DNA from: Arthrobacter sp. AQ5-06
Lineage (GTDB): Bacteria > Actinomycetota > Actinomycetes > Actinomycetales > Micrococcaceae
Assembly: GCF_003287955.1 (NCBI RefSeq)
Contig: NZ_QMKP01000007.1
Span: forward strand, 62,001-126,000
Direction of reading: 5' to 3'
Length of the DNA stretch: 64,000 bases
Below, in pieces: positions 46,501 to 53,539 of this stretch; within the stretch, counting starts at the first letter, position 1, and every line of letters begins with the position of its first letter. Below the pieces are notes generated by a model, which searched no databases, was not told where the DNA came from, and worked only from the letters and a program-made list of their open reading frames with translations. A program made the translations under genes and the position numbers.

Positions 46501-46588
46501 ACAGCGCATCGGAACCCAGCTCCAGGTCCTCAAGGGCCGGAACGGCTCCACCCTCCGCATTTCCGACGCCGCCGGGGCGCAGGTGTGA
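43511..46588 (+). CDS. sbcC: Exonuclease SbcCD, ATPase subunit SbcC
   Basis: A 1025-residue Rad50/SMC-type protein. Walker A is LLNGPTGAGKTSVLDAVCF near residue 36, long Ala/Glu/Leu coiled coils flank a zinc hook CPVCG near residue 532, and the C-terminal lobe has the signature LSGGESFMASLSLALGL near 923 and Walker B IETLFVDEGFGSLDE near 955. It overlaps sbcD and forms the complex that cuts hairpin and blocked ends. Confidence 0.94.
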   Translation: MRIHRLVISAFGPFAGTEEIDFDRLSAHGLFLLNGPTGAGKTSVLDAVCFALYGSVPGARQEGKRLRSDHAEPSLEPAVTCEFSAQGRHFEVTRSPAWDKPSARGKHGFTTQQAKTLLRERISGTWTDRSGRNDEAGAEITALLGMDREQFTRVVMLPQGDFAAFLRSKAADRLELLQKLFGTQRFEALEQELSAQAQAARSDVARLNGELELLAGRAEAEAAALAIDDSAAPAQEESAARIEWLQETVAHRAGELAAAAEAAAAVSRHTSGRLESESARRERHRKLAAAEARKAAAEAALPSLELHAARLEQHRRAEVLTGQLQAAQSSQTQVRHAAGAMESAITLLRMAADEDPELDQLDLGALDADHADAGLSAAGALDIAGELGRLRSLLAVVEARLPDEERLHSLIARRAALTTKRQELTQKDIDLGVSLRALRVEQETLTAGLEPMAELASAAVLHAKEAAAAEELLDVVRRYAAARAAQGLAMERHSASREIQLEKKHRWLDLREERLANAAAELAAQLAEGEACPVCGSADHPAPAEAVASALGLSQAEEAAQQDHEAAETKLAARARELGDANQLVAVLEGQGGDMPEEDALAAFESARTAAGESQLAVKNLADLRQQLEAAEARITAADSARQSAASELAHVSAEFSGLVDQLASLDSALSALRGGHRSLTHRLRSLQGAAATLEKAVEAQALLRRAKARAEEARIQLERALPEAGFSSDVEARAQLLSATDADALLAEVRAGQDEQARIAELFASEDLLLALTEESAHPLVDGALLAELQAAAEQAGQEARGADLAAGMALRCVESLAAVRNDYEQLAGSGRVPRERAQLLTALADTAAGRADNTYRMSLNSYVLAARLEQVALAASERLVAMSDGRYLLQHSDAKAARGAKSGLGLEVVDQWTGHRRDTSTLSGGESFMASLSLALGLADVVQQESGGIQIETLFVDEGFGSLDEQSLEQVMDALEGLRDGGRVVGLVSHVGEMKQRIGTQLQVLKGRNGSTLRISDAAGAQV

Positions 46589-46626
46589 CGGCGGCCATGG
46601 CTGGCCGGGCTGGCCCAACCGGCCTA

Positions 46627-46669
46627 TATAATTGAACAGTTACCGGGTCGCGCGCATCGGGAGGAGGGA
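46627..46669 (+). promoter_or_regulatory. Strong promoter and ribosome site upstream of the MFS gene
   Basis: TATAAT (46627-46632) is a consensus -10 box, rare in this window, giving a start near 46639. A strong Shine-Dalgarno, GGGAGGAGGG (46660-46669), sits directly before the ATG at 46672, which belongs to a short frame and not to the MFS frame. This decides that translation initiates at 46672 and questions the annotated MFS start. Confidence 0.6.
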
Positions 46670-46671
46670 CG

Positions 46672-46758
46672 ATGCGCATTACTGAACGAGCCCGGAACCT
46701 TGAACTCTTCAACAACGTCCTCCCTACCTTCTTCCCTGGAAGCGGCTCTCCCTCCTGA
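46672..46758 (+). CDS. 28-residue leader ORF overlapping the MFS gene start
   Basis: ATG 46672 has by far the best ribosome site in the region and opens a 28-codon frame (MRITERARNLELFNN ... GSPS) ending at TGA 46756-46758. It overlaps the first 59 bases of the MFS frame in another register. It could be a regulatory upstream ORF, or the true MFS N-terminus if a base has been lost or gained in this stretch. Confidence 0.35.
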   Translation: MRITERARNLELFNNVLPTFFPGSGSPS

Positions 46759-48094
46759 CACTGCGGCGGCCTCCGCTGCGGCGATTCCCGCCAGCGCCGG
46801 TGCCACTGCCGTCCCAACATCGGGCCAAGTCCCTGAATCGGGCCAAGTCCCGCCGTCGCCCCAGGTCCTGAACTCTCCGCCGACGGGGCGGTTCGCCAGG
46901 CTCCCGCACCTCGCCGGCCGCAGCTTTATCCCCCTGGGCCTGTTCGCCCGGCTGCCCTTGGCCATGCTTACCGTCGGCGCCCTGACTCTCGTCACATCCG
47001 TGACCGGCTCCTACGCGCTGGGTGGCACTGCCGCCGGTGCTGTGGGGATCGGCTCGGCCCTCGGCGCCCCGGTCTTTGGTGCCCTCGCAGACCGCAGGGG
47101 CCAGCGTCCCGTCCTCCTGGTTGCGGCGGTGCTCAACACCTTGGCGGTCCTGGCGCTGATCGGCACGGCCTGGGCTGCGCCCGAAGCCGGATCCTTTCCC
47201 GTGGCCGTGATCGCCGCCGCGTTCCTTGCTGGTGCCAGCTGCCCGCAGGTAGGGCCGCTGGCCAGAGTGCGCTGGATGGCACTCACCTCGCGGGGCAAGG
47301 GAGGGAAGGCCGGCAGGGATCTGGACACGGCCCTGTCCTACGAGGGCACAGCCGATGAGCTGACGTTCGTGCTGGGGCCAGCTCTTGTGGGAATCCTGGC
47401 CAGCCTGGTGGCCCCTTGGCTGCCGTTGGCCCTGGCTGCAGCCATGACCATCACGCTGGTGCCGGCCTTTGCCGTGCACCCCACCCACAAGGCGGTTCCC
47501 CTGAACCGGGGCTCCGCAGCCTCGCGCAAGGCAGCCAGGATTCCCGCCGTTGTCGCACTGCCCGTCCTGGCGATGGTGGCCATGGGCACCTTCTTCGGGT
47601 CCGCCCAGACGGCCTTGAGCTCCTTCTCCGCTAGTTTCGCCACCTCCGAAATCGCCGGACTGCTGTATGCGGTCATGGGATTGAGTTCGGCCGCCGCAGC
47701 CCTGTCCGTGGCGTACTGGCCCCAGCGCTTCACCCCGGCCACCCGGTGGCTGGTCAGCGCGGCTCTGATGAATGTGCTCGCGTTGCTGCTTCTGGTGCCG
47801 GGGTCGTTGGGCGGCATGATCGCGGTGCTTCTGGTCCTGGGATTGCCGGTGGGTCCCGTGATGGTCACGGTCTTCGCGATCGGAGGCCTGGTGGCGCCGG
47901 TAGAACGGCTGGGGACCGTGATGACGGCTCTGGCCAGCGGGATCGTGGCGGGCACCGCGTTGGGGGCCGCTGTTGGTGGCCAGCTCGCGCAGGCCCACGG
48001 CTACCACGCCGCATTCGTTGTGCCTGTTGTAGCCGCAGGCGGCTTGCTGGTGCTTGGTGCCGCGGCCGCGGCCATTCTCCGCAAACGCCACTAA
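46700..48094 (+). CDS. MFS transporter
   Basis: A 464-residue protein of the major facilitator superfamily with 12 predicted helices from about residue 85 on; the loop between helices 2 and 3 reads GAPVFGALADRRGQRPVLL, a clear MFS signature. The first ~85 residues are a Pro/Ala/Ser-rich extension that includes an 18-base tandem repeat (SGQVPE/SGQVPP). The TTG start at 46700 has no ribosome site; the good one upstream serves another frame (46672). Substrate unknown. Confidence 0.82.
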   Translation: MNSSTTSSLPSSLEAALPPDTAAASAAAIPASAGATAVPTSGQVPESGQVPPSPQVLNSPPTGRFARLPHLAGRSFIPLGLFARLPLAMLTVGALTLVTSVTGSYALGGTAAGAVGIGSALGAPVFGALADRRGQRPVLLVAAVLNTLAVLALIGTAWAAPEAGSFPVAVIAAAFLAGASCPQVGPLARVRWMALTSRGKGGKAGRDLDTALSYEGTADELTFVLGPALVGILASLVAPWLPLALAAAMTITLVPAFAVHPTHKAVPLNRGSAASRKAARIPAVVALPVLAMVAMGTFFGSAQTALSSFSASFATSEIAGLLYAVMGLSSAAAALSVAYWPQRFTPATRWLVSAALMNVLALLLLVPGSLGGMIAVLLVLGLPVGPVMVTVFAIGGLVAPVERLGTVMTALASGIVAGTALGAAVGGQLAQAHGYHAAFVVPVVAAGGLLVLGAAAAAILRKRH

Positions 48095-48126
48095 CCGACG
48101 CCGGGCCACGGCCGCGTGTGCAGTGG

Positions 48127-48852
48127 TCAGCCCAGCTGGGCCTCAATCCGCCCGGCGCCCGCCATCAGCGCCGCGGCGATTTCGTACGGATTCTGGGCTG
48201 CCCGGATGTAGACGACGGCCAGCGCGGCCGGCCGGCCGCCAGGGACCCTGACCGGAACTGCCATCGAGGAGACGCCGGCGATGACTTCATCATGGCTGGC
48301 GGCATAGCCCCGGTGCCGTGCGGTTCCGGCCTCGGGCCGGTAGGGGATTCCCGGGGCAGCCGCATGCCAATCTGCTTCCGGGTAGGCTGACTGGATCGCA
48401 ATTCCGGGGGCACCGGCGCTGATGGGATGCCGGGAGCCGGGATGCTGGACAATGGCGGCGCCGGTATGCCGCGGGTCCACGGTGACCAGGGTGACACAGT
48501 CATCGCGGTCCCAGACGGCCACAAAGGCACTCATGTTCAGGGCATTGGCGAGTTGCGTCAGCTCCGGCAGGGCCGCCGTCTGCAGGTTGCGGGCAACGCC
48601 CCTCGCCAGGACAGCGAGCCCGGGCCCTGGCTGGACTTTTCCCGCGTCATCGCGCACCAGTAAGGAGTGGTCTTCCAGGGTCCTCAGGATCCGGTAGGCC
48701 ACAGAACGGTGAACCCCCATGGCGTCTGCAAGTTCCGCAATGGTCAATGGCGCCTGCGCCGCGGCCAGGATTTCCAGTGCCCGTATTCCGCGCGAAAGGG
48801 TCTGGGACGGCGAAGCCTGAGCTGCTCCGGCGGGGACTGCGGTGGGGGTCAT
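48127..48852 (-). CDS. IclR-family transcriptional regulator
   Basis: A 241-residue regulator: N-terminal winged helix (SRGIRALEILAAAQAPLTIAELADAMGVHRSVAYRILRTLEDHSLL) and a C-terminal effector domain with a GAF-like fold, including SAGAPGIAIQSAYPE and SSMAVPVRVPGGRPAALAVVY. ATG 48852 is preceded by TAGGAT (48865-48860) ending 8 bases before it; an ATG three codons earlier overlaps that box. Divergent from an MHS transporter, which it probably controls (see 48940-49041). Confidence 0.9.
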   Translation of the reverse strand: MTPTAVPAGAAQASPSQTLSRGIRALEILAAAQAPLTIAELADAMGVHRSVAYRILRTLEDHSLLVRDDAGKVQPGPGLAVLARGVARNLQTAALPELTQLANALNMSAFVAVWDRDDCVTLVTVDPRHTGAAIVQHPGSRHPISAGAPGIAIQSAYPEADWHAAAPGIPYRPEAGTARHRGYAASHDEVIAGVSSMAVPVRVPGGRPAALAVVYIRAAQNPYEIAAALMAGAGRIEAQLG

Positions 48853-48865
48853 GGATTCCATCCTA
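48853..48865 (-). promoter_or_regulatory. Leaderless promoter, IclR-type gene
   Basis: On the minus strand TAGGAT (48865-48860) ends eight bases before ATG 48852. Confidence 0.5.
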
Positions 48866-48939
48866 GGCGGCTGCACGGGCGCTGCCCGTGTGCCGTGATG
48901 GTGCTTCCCGCACTCGGACTGTGTGCTGATTTCGAAAAG

Positions 48940-49041
48940 TCAGTTCAACTATGGAACTGATCCGCGCGAAGAATCAAGAAAAGTAGTGCGTTTCGTCACA
49001 TCTTCGCGTAGCCTCATACTTACTGACCGTTCGATCAGTAA
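48940..49041. promoter_or_regulatory. Two inverted repeats between the IclR and MHS transporter genes
   Basis: Repeat 1: TCAGTTC (48940-48946) and GAACTGA (48954-48960) across seven bases. Repeat 2: TTACTGA (49020-49026) and TCAGTAA (49035-49041) across CCGTTCGA. CATACT (49015-49020) could be the -10 box of the transporter, placing repeat 2 on its transcription start. Repeat 1 could bind the IclR protein; repeat 2 has the look of a TetR-type operator, for which no regulator gene is present here. The rest of this 259-base gap shows nothing else. Confidence 0.5.
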
Positions 49042-49111
49042 ATCGGATGGGCTGAATCCACCCTCGGCAGCCGTAATCCCTAACCAGGCTGCCCCAAGCC
49101 ACGGAGTTCCA

Positions 49112-50446
49112 ATGACCGAAACTTCACGCGTCGATTCCGAGGCGGGCCCGAGCAGCAAGCACGAGGAACGCAAGGTCCTCGCGGCAACGCTGGTCGGCAC
49201 CACCATCGAGTGGTACGACTTCTTCATCTTCGCGCAGCTGACGGGCACGCTGCTGTCCCCGCTGTTCCTGGCTCCGCTAAACGAATCCAACCCGGGCCTG
49301 GCCCAGATCCTGGCCTTCGCGCTCATCGGCATCAGCTTCCTGTTCCGCCCGCTGGGTGCAGTGGTTGCCGGCCACCTTGGTGACCGGCTCGGCCGCAAGG
49401 CCATGCTGGTCTTCACCCTCCTGATGATGGGCGCGGCCACTTCACTGATCGGCATGCTGCCGACCTATGCGCAGATCGGCGTCTGGGCCCCCATCCTGCT
49501 GATCATCCTCCGCATTGCCCAGGGCTTCTCTGCCGGCGGCGAATGGGGCGGCGCTGCCCTGATGGCAGTGGAGCACGCCCCCAAGAGCCGTCGCGGTGTG
49601 TTCGGCGCGTACCCGCAGATCGGTGTCCCGGTCGGCATGATCCTGGCCACCGGCCTGCTCTTCATACTCAACTCGAACATGTCCAAGGAAGACTTCGCGT
49701 CGTGGGGCTGGCGGGTTCCGTTCCTGCTGTCCATCGTGCTTATTGTGGTGGGATACCTGATCCGGCGGGCTGTGGCCGAGAGCCCCGTCTTCCAGGAGAT
49801 GGCGGCCCGAAAGGCCGAAAGCAGGGCGCCCCTCAGCGAGCTCATTCGTAGCCATAAGAGGCCCGTGCTCTACTCGACCATGATCTTCATCGCCAACAAC
49901 GCCGCTGGCTACCTGTTGATTGCCTTCTTCATCTCCTACGCCACCAGGACGTTGAAGATGCCGGTCCCGGAAATCCTGCTCGCCACCACCCTTGCCTCCT
50001 TCGGCTGGCTGATCTTCACGCTCGCAGGCGGTTGGCTCTCGGACCGGATCGGCCGGGTCAAGACGTTCCTGATCGGTTATGCGATCATCTTCGTTTGGAT
50101 GATCCCGATGTTTGCCCTGATCGATACCAGGAACATTTGGCTATACGGTGTGGCGCTGTTTGTCCTGACCATCGGCCTTGGTCTCTCCTACGGCCCCATG
50201 TCGGCCATGTACGCCGAGATGTTCCCGGCCAATGTCCGCTACTCGGGCATCTCCATCGGGTACGCCTTCGGTGCGATCCTGGGTGGTGCTTTCGCTGCGA
50301 CCATTGCGGAGACGCTGCTGCAGAGCACTAAATGGACCGGATCCATCGGCATCTACATCATGATCCTGTGCGTGATTTCGGCTGTCGGAGTTTTGCTTGC
50401 CAAGGAGACGAAGGGCAACCCGCTCGGCGTCAGCAGCCACCACTAA
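49112..50446 (+). CDS. MHS-family (MFS) metabolite:proton symporter
   Basis: A 444-residue transporter of the metabolite:H+ symporter subfamily (shikimate, proline/betaine, citrate types). The subfamily start VLAATLVGTTIEWYDFFIF is clear, followed by GHLGDRLGRKAMLVFTLLMMG and RIAQGFSAGGEWGGAAL near residue 135, then LMAVEHAPKSRRG. Twelve helices. GGAG lies six bases before ATG 49112. The divergent IclR gene suggests an aromatic or organic-acid substrate, but this is inference. Confidence 0.9.
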   Translation: MTETSRVDSEAGPSSKHEERKVLAATLVGTTIEWYDFFIFAQLTGTLLSPLFLAPLNESNPGLAQILAFALIGISFLFRPLGAVVAGHLGDRLGRKAMLVFTLLMMGAATSLIGMLPTYAQIGVWAPILLIILRIAQGFSAGGEWGGAALMAVEHAPKSRRGVFGAYPQIGVPVGMILATGLLFILNSNMSKEDFASWGWRVPFLLSIVLIVVGYLIRRAVAESPVFQEMAARKAESRAPLSELIRSHKRPVLYSTMIFIANNAAGYLLIAFFISYATRTLKMPVPEILLATTLASFGWLIFTLAGGWLSDRIGRVKTFLIGYAIIFVWMIPMFALIDTRNIWLYGVALFVLTIGLGLSYGPMSAMYAEMFPANVRYSGISIGYAFGAILGGAFAATIAETLLQSTKWTGSIGIYIMILCVISAVGVLLAKETKGNPLGVSSHH

Positions 50447-50463
50447 GGTTGTCCGCATCGCAG

Positions 50464-50501
50464 AACGGCGGGTTCCGGCCATCTGGCTTGTGCCCGCCGT
50501 T
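50464..50501. terminator. Candidate bidirectional terminator
   Basis: AACGGCGGG (50464-50472) and CCCGCCGTT (50493-50501) form a 9-bp stem whose loop holds a further short pairing (CCGGCC...GGC). It lies in the 87-base gap between two convergent genes. No clear U-tract follows on either strand. Confidence 0.45.
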
Positions 50502-50533
50502 TGCCGTGAGGGCCCGGTGTTGCCGTGGGGCGC

Positions 50534-51181
50534 CTACTGGTTCAGCAGGCTGATGGCGTCCTCATCGGTCAATTGTTCGAAGTGCCGGTAGAAGCTGCCC
50601 ACGGCGCGGAACTTGCCCGGCAGATGTAGGCACAGCACGGCATCGCCCACCCGCGACACGGCGGCGTAGGCTTCCACGGAACCCACCGGTGCTGCGGCGA
50701 CGACCCGTGCCGCACCACTGGAACGGGCGGCCTCGACGGCGGCGCGCATGGTGGCTCCGGTGGCCAGGCCGTCGTCGAGCAGGAGGACTGTCTTGCCGGT
50801 GAGGTGGTTGCTGATCCCCGGGTAGGTCCCGGCCCGGCGGAGCAGCTCGGCCCTTTCGCGTGCCTCCACTTCGTCCAGCCATTCCTGGCGGACGCCGTGG
50901 TCCAGAATTCGGGTGATCAGGGGACGATTGAGCAGGCGCACTATCCGGCCTCCGGACCAGGCCAGCGCGCCGAACGCTGTTTCGTCGTGGCCGGGGATGC
51001 CGAGTTTCCGGACAAGAACGGCGCCGAGTGGCAGGTACAGGGCCTTGGCAGCTGCGGCGGCCACGGGGATTCCGCCGCGGGCCAGCCCCAGGACGATGGT
51101 GTCGGGGCGTTCCCGGAACTGGGTGAGCACCGCCGCCAGCCGCTCACCGGCATCGGTGCGGTCTTCAAAACGCGTGCTCAT
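50534..51181 (-). CDS. Phosphoribosyltransferase domain protein
   Basis: A 215-residue type I PRTase-fold protein. The PRPP loop is TVLLLDDGLATGATMRAAVEA near residue 130, and the N-terminal LGLARGGIPVAAAAAKAL is the usual second signature. Such stand-alone proteins in actinobacteria often have no defined substrate; it lacks the extra domains of HPRT or ComF. GAGGGA precedes the ATG by three bases. Possible alternative: an erythromycin-esterase-linked PRTase, but no such partner is present. Confidence 0.82.
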   Translation of the reverse strand: MSTRFEDRTDAGERLAAVLTQFRERPDTIVLGLARGGIPVAAAAAKALYLPLGAVLVRKLGIPGHDETAFGALAWSGGRIVRLLNRPLITRILDHGVRQEWLDEVEARERAELLRRAGTYPGISNHLTGKTVLLLDDGLATGATMRAAVEAARSSGAARVVAAAPVGSVEAYAAVSRVGDAVLCLHLPGKFRAVGSFYRHFEQLTDEDAISLLNQ

Positions 51182-51273
51182 TGTTCCCTCTCCGGCTGTC
51201 TCCGCCCCGCTTCCAGCCTACCTTCTGCCGCCGCGCCGGGAAGCGGGGATACTGCCGGCCACGCACTGCTGAG

Positions 51274-52012
51274 TTACTCGAGGGCGACGGTAACGGCCTT
51301 GGTGATGTCCTGGATCACCACCGTCCGTTCAGGGATGTCGCTCAGGTCGGTACCCTTCGTGAAAACCACCAGCACGTAGCTGCCGGAGGACATGGAGACG
51401 ACGGCGGTGTCGTGGAGTTCGTCATCGAGCAGCCCGTATTTGTGGAAGACGGTGACGCCGTCCGGAAACTGCGGCCGGAATGAGGTTTTCGTAGCTGCTG
51501 TCCTGCATTTAGGACAGCAGCTGCTCCGTCGGCTCCTGGTCCAGGAGCCGGCCCTCGAACAATTCCGCCAGGACATGGGCCATGTCGGCGGTCGAGAGCG
51601 TGTTCACCTCGAGGTCATAGGTGACGTCGATGGAGGCGGCGTACTCCGAGAGTCCGGAAAGGCCCACGGCATCCATCAGCAGGCTCCACGAATCGTTATT
51701 GCTGTCCTGGCCCATCGTCTGGATCTGGAATCCCGAGGTGAAGGCGCCGAGGGGATCGTCGAGGGACGCCGAACGCTGGTGCAGGTCCAGGCCCGCGTCA
51801 ATCCGGGCGGTGTTTGCAAAGGTGTCGATGTCGATGCCTGTCGATGTGCGCGATGCCGCTCCCTTCCCGGGACGGGCAGGCGCCAGCATGTAGACGGCGG
51901 CGATCAAGACCACGGCGAGAAACCGGCGGCAGCCACCAGGACGGAACCGCGGCGTAGGGCGGCCGACGTGCGGCGGGCGTGGCTGGGAAGGACCGTGCAT
52001 CTGACGATCCAA
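51274..52012 (-). pseudogene. Broken serine hydrolase (class A beta-lactamase-like)
   Basis: The C-terminal two-thirds of a beta-lactamase-type fold is recognisable: DDPLGAFTSGFQIQ, DSNNDSWSLLMDAVG (the SxN-like motif), then FHKYGLLDDELHDTA and SYVLVVFTKGTDLSDIPERT. The frame is cut by an in-frame TAA at 51509-51511, and a one-base insertion within 51471-51478 shifts the rest. The SxxK nucleophile motif is not seen in the N-terminal part, which seems scrambled after a hydrophobic anchor. Two or three lesions point to a real pseudogene. Confidence 0.7.
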
Positions 52013-52068
52013 ACAGCGGAACCTATGCGGGAGCTATGAAACCCCCGTCAGGGATCAGCCGGCCGGGA

Positions 52069-52896
52069 TCAGACACCCAGGAAAGCGATGGCGCCTTGTT
52101 TGAAAGCCCGGCTGGTGATGGCGTTGGTGTGGCTCCGCCCGGGTAACGTCAGCTGTTCAGCCATGGAGCCAGCCCGGATTCCGAGTTCCGCAAGCTGCGG
52201 CATGGTGGCCGCACGTTCATCCTGGTCGCCGGCCACAAGGAGCATGGGCATGTGGGGAACGGCTTCGGCAGGATCGAAGGGTTCGGCTTTGATGGCATCC
52301 ACCAGGGACAGCAGCGCGAAGATGTTGTTGCTCGGCAGGAGCATGGCCATCTTGAGCAGGCCGGCCGTGGACTCGTCCGCGATGGGGGTTCCGTCGGCGA
52401 GGTAGTTCTGGGCGGCGATGAGGTCAAAAGCTGCCAGCGGATCGGCGATGTTCGGTCCGCCCAGGACGAGGCGGTGGACGATCTCGGGCTGCGTGGCGCC
52501 GAATTCCCAGGCCAGCCGGGCGCCCAGCGAATACCCCACAAGGTCCACCCCGCTGGAGGGGTCACCGTTGTGCAACGGCCGCACGCCGGCGTCGAACGCT
52601 ATCTGCAGCAGGTCCGCGCGGATCCGGCTGGGGGAGTAGGAGTCCATGTCCTCGGGGGCGCCGCTGCGGCCGTGTCCGGGCAGGTCCACGGTGATGACGC
52701 GGCGGCCGGCCTCCAGCAGGGCGGCCACCCAGCCGGTGTCATGCCAGTTGAGCTTGCTGGAAGAGGAGAAGCCGTGCAGCAGCAGCACAGGGCGCAGTCC
52801 GGCGTCGTGCTGGGGATCGTGCACCTCCACGTACAGCTGGGGGTCGGTGCCCTCAACGGTGTGGGAATGCATCTCGCCGGTGTGCCTGCCGCTCAT
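52069..52896 (-). CDS. Alpha/beta hydrolase (possible E2-associated acyl esterase)
   Basis: A 275-residue hydrolase: oxyanion HG in LLLHGFSSSSKLNW, DLPGHGRSG, nucleophile elbow VGYSLGARLA, Asp in VAGDQDERA and His in PGRSHTNAI. ATG 52896 is preceded by GAGGAGG, which lies in the end of the lipoyl-domain gene, so the two are coupled. In acetoin and branched-chain dehydrogenase clusters a similar hydrolase is fused or linked to E2. Here no E1 or E2 core gene is present. Confidence 0.82.
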   Translation of the reverse strand: MSGRHTGEMHSHTVEGTDPQLYVEVHDPQHDAGLRPVLLLHGFSSSSKLNWHDTGWVAALLEAGRRVITVDLPGHGRSGAPEDMDSYSPSRIRADLLQIAFDAGVRPLHNGDPSSGVDLVGYSLGARLAWEFGATQPEIVHRLVLGGPNIADPLAAFDLIAAQNYLADGTPIADESTAGLLKMAMLLPSNNIFALLSLVDAIKAEPFDPAEAVPHMPMLLVAGDQDERAATMPQLAELGIRAGSMAEQLTLPGRSHTNAITSRAFKQGAIAFLGV

Positions 52897-52900
52897 GGTG

Positions 52901-53230
52901 TCAGTCCTCCTCAAGTACGGCGCTCAGGCGGACCCGGCGCGTCGGTGCCTCATCCTTCGGGACCGTACCCACGATTCCGGCAGTGTTGTCCGGCACCTCG
53001 AACACGATCAGGGTTTCGCCGACGTTGATCCTGTCGCCTGCCCCACCGAAGATACGCACCACTTTACCTGCCTGCGGACTGGGCAGTTCAACAGCGGATT
53101 TGCTGGTTTCCACCTCCACCAGCGGCTGGTTCCGCTCCACCTGATCGCCGGGTGAAACCAGCCACTCAAGCACAGTCGCCTCGATCAGGCCCTCGCCGAG
53201 GTCCGGGAGCGGGAATGAAATTTCAGCCAC
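52901..53230 (-). CDS. Stand-alone lipoyl-domain protein (E2 N-terminal type)
   Basis: A 109-residue protein that is a single lipoyl domain: ISFPLPDLGEGLIEATVLEW at the start, and the lipoylated lysine in VEVETSKSAVELPSP near residue 44. After ~residue 80 comes a short charged tail. It matches the first domain of 2-oxo acid dehydrogenase E2 but the subunit-binding and catalytic domains are missing, and no E1 gene lies upstream. GTG 53230 has GGAG seven bases before it. It overlaps nothing upstream; the 300-base gap to the permease gene holds only the repeat at 53473-53539. Confidence 0.85.
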   Translation of the reverse strand: MAEISFPLPDLGEGLIEATVLEWLVSPGDQVERNQPLVEVETSKSAVELPSPQAGKVVRIFGGAGDRINVGETLIVFEVPDNTAGIVGTVPKDEAPTRRVRLSAVLEED

Positions 53231-53472
53231 GGCGGTACTCCAATACTCACTGGATCCCGCTATCGCGGAGCTGGCCAGAGGTCAGCGGCGACGTTGCGTT
53301 GCCGGACGCCGGCGGCGGAAGTGTGTCCATGCCTGTGACCCTAGTCACCGGTGGATGCGAGGGGCAATCAGCACAGCAAGGGCTGCCCAAACTGCAAAAA
53401 ACTGTCCCATGTTCAGGCCGACAGCTTCGCAGTTTGTACAGTGCGAGCCGCCGTCGGTCTTTCTGCCCCTCA

Positions 53473-53539
53473 CCCAACTGGGTAGCAGTAGATATCGTTA
53501 TGACGGCTCCATAACGACATCTACTGCTCCTTACTTGGG
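53473..53539. repeat. Palindromic repeat element, copy A (67 bp)
   Basis: A 30-base left arm (53473-53502) and a 30-base right arm (53510-53539) match at 25 of 30 positions in opposite orientation, with a seven-base loop. The ends are CCCAA and TTGGG and the best-conserved core is GCAGTAGAT and ATCTACTGC. A second copy lies at 61661-61726. Non-coding apart from providing the last codons and the TAA of the permease gene ending at 53531. It looks like a REP- or MITE-like dispersed element; no transposase is nearby. Confidence 0.8.

Noticed and set aside
53247..53477. E1-dehydrogenase remnant upstream of the lipoyl gene
   Set aside because: Minus-strand translation shows no TPP-binding or E1 motif; the gap seems non-coding apart from the repeat.
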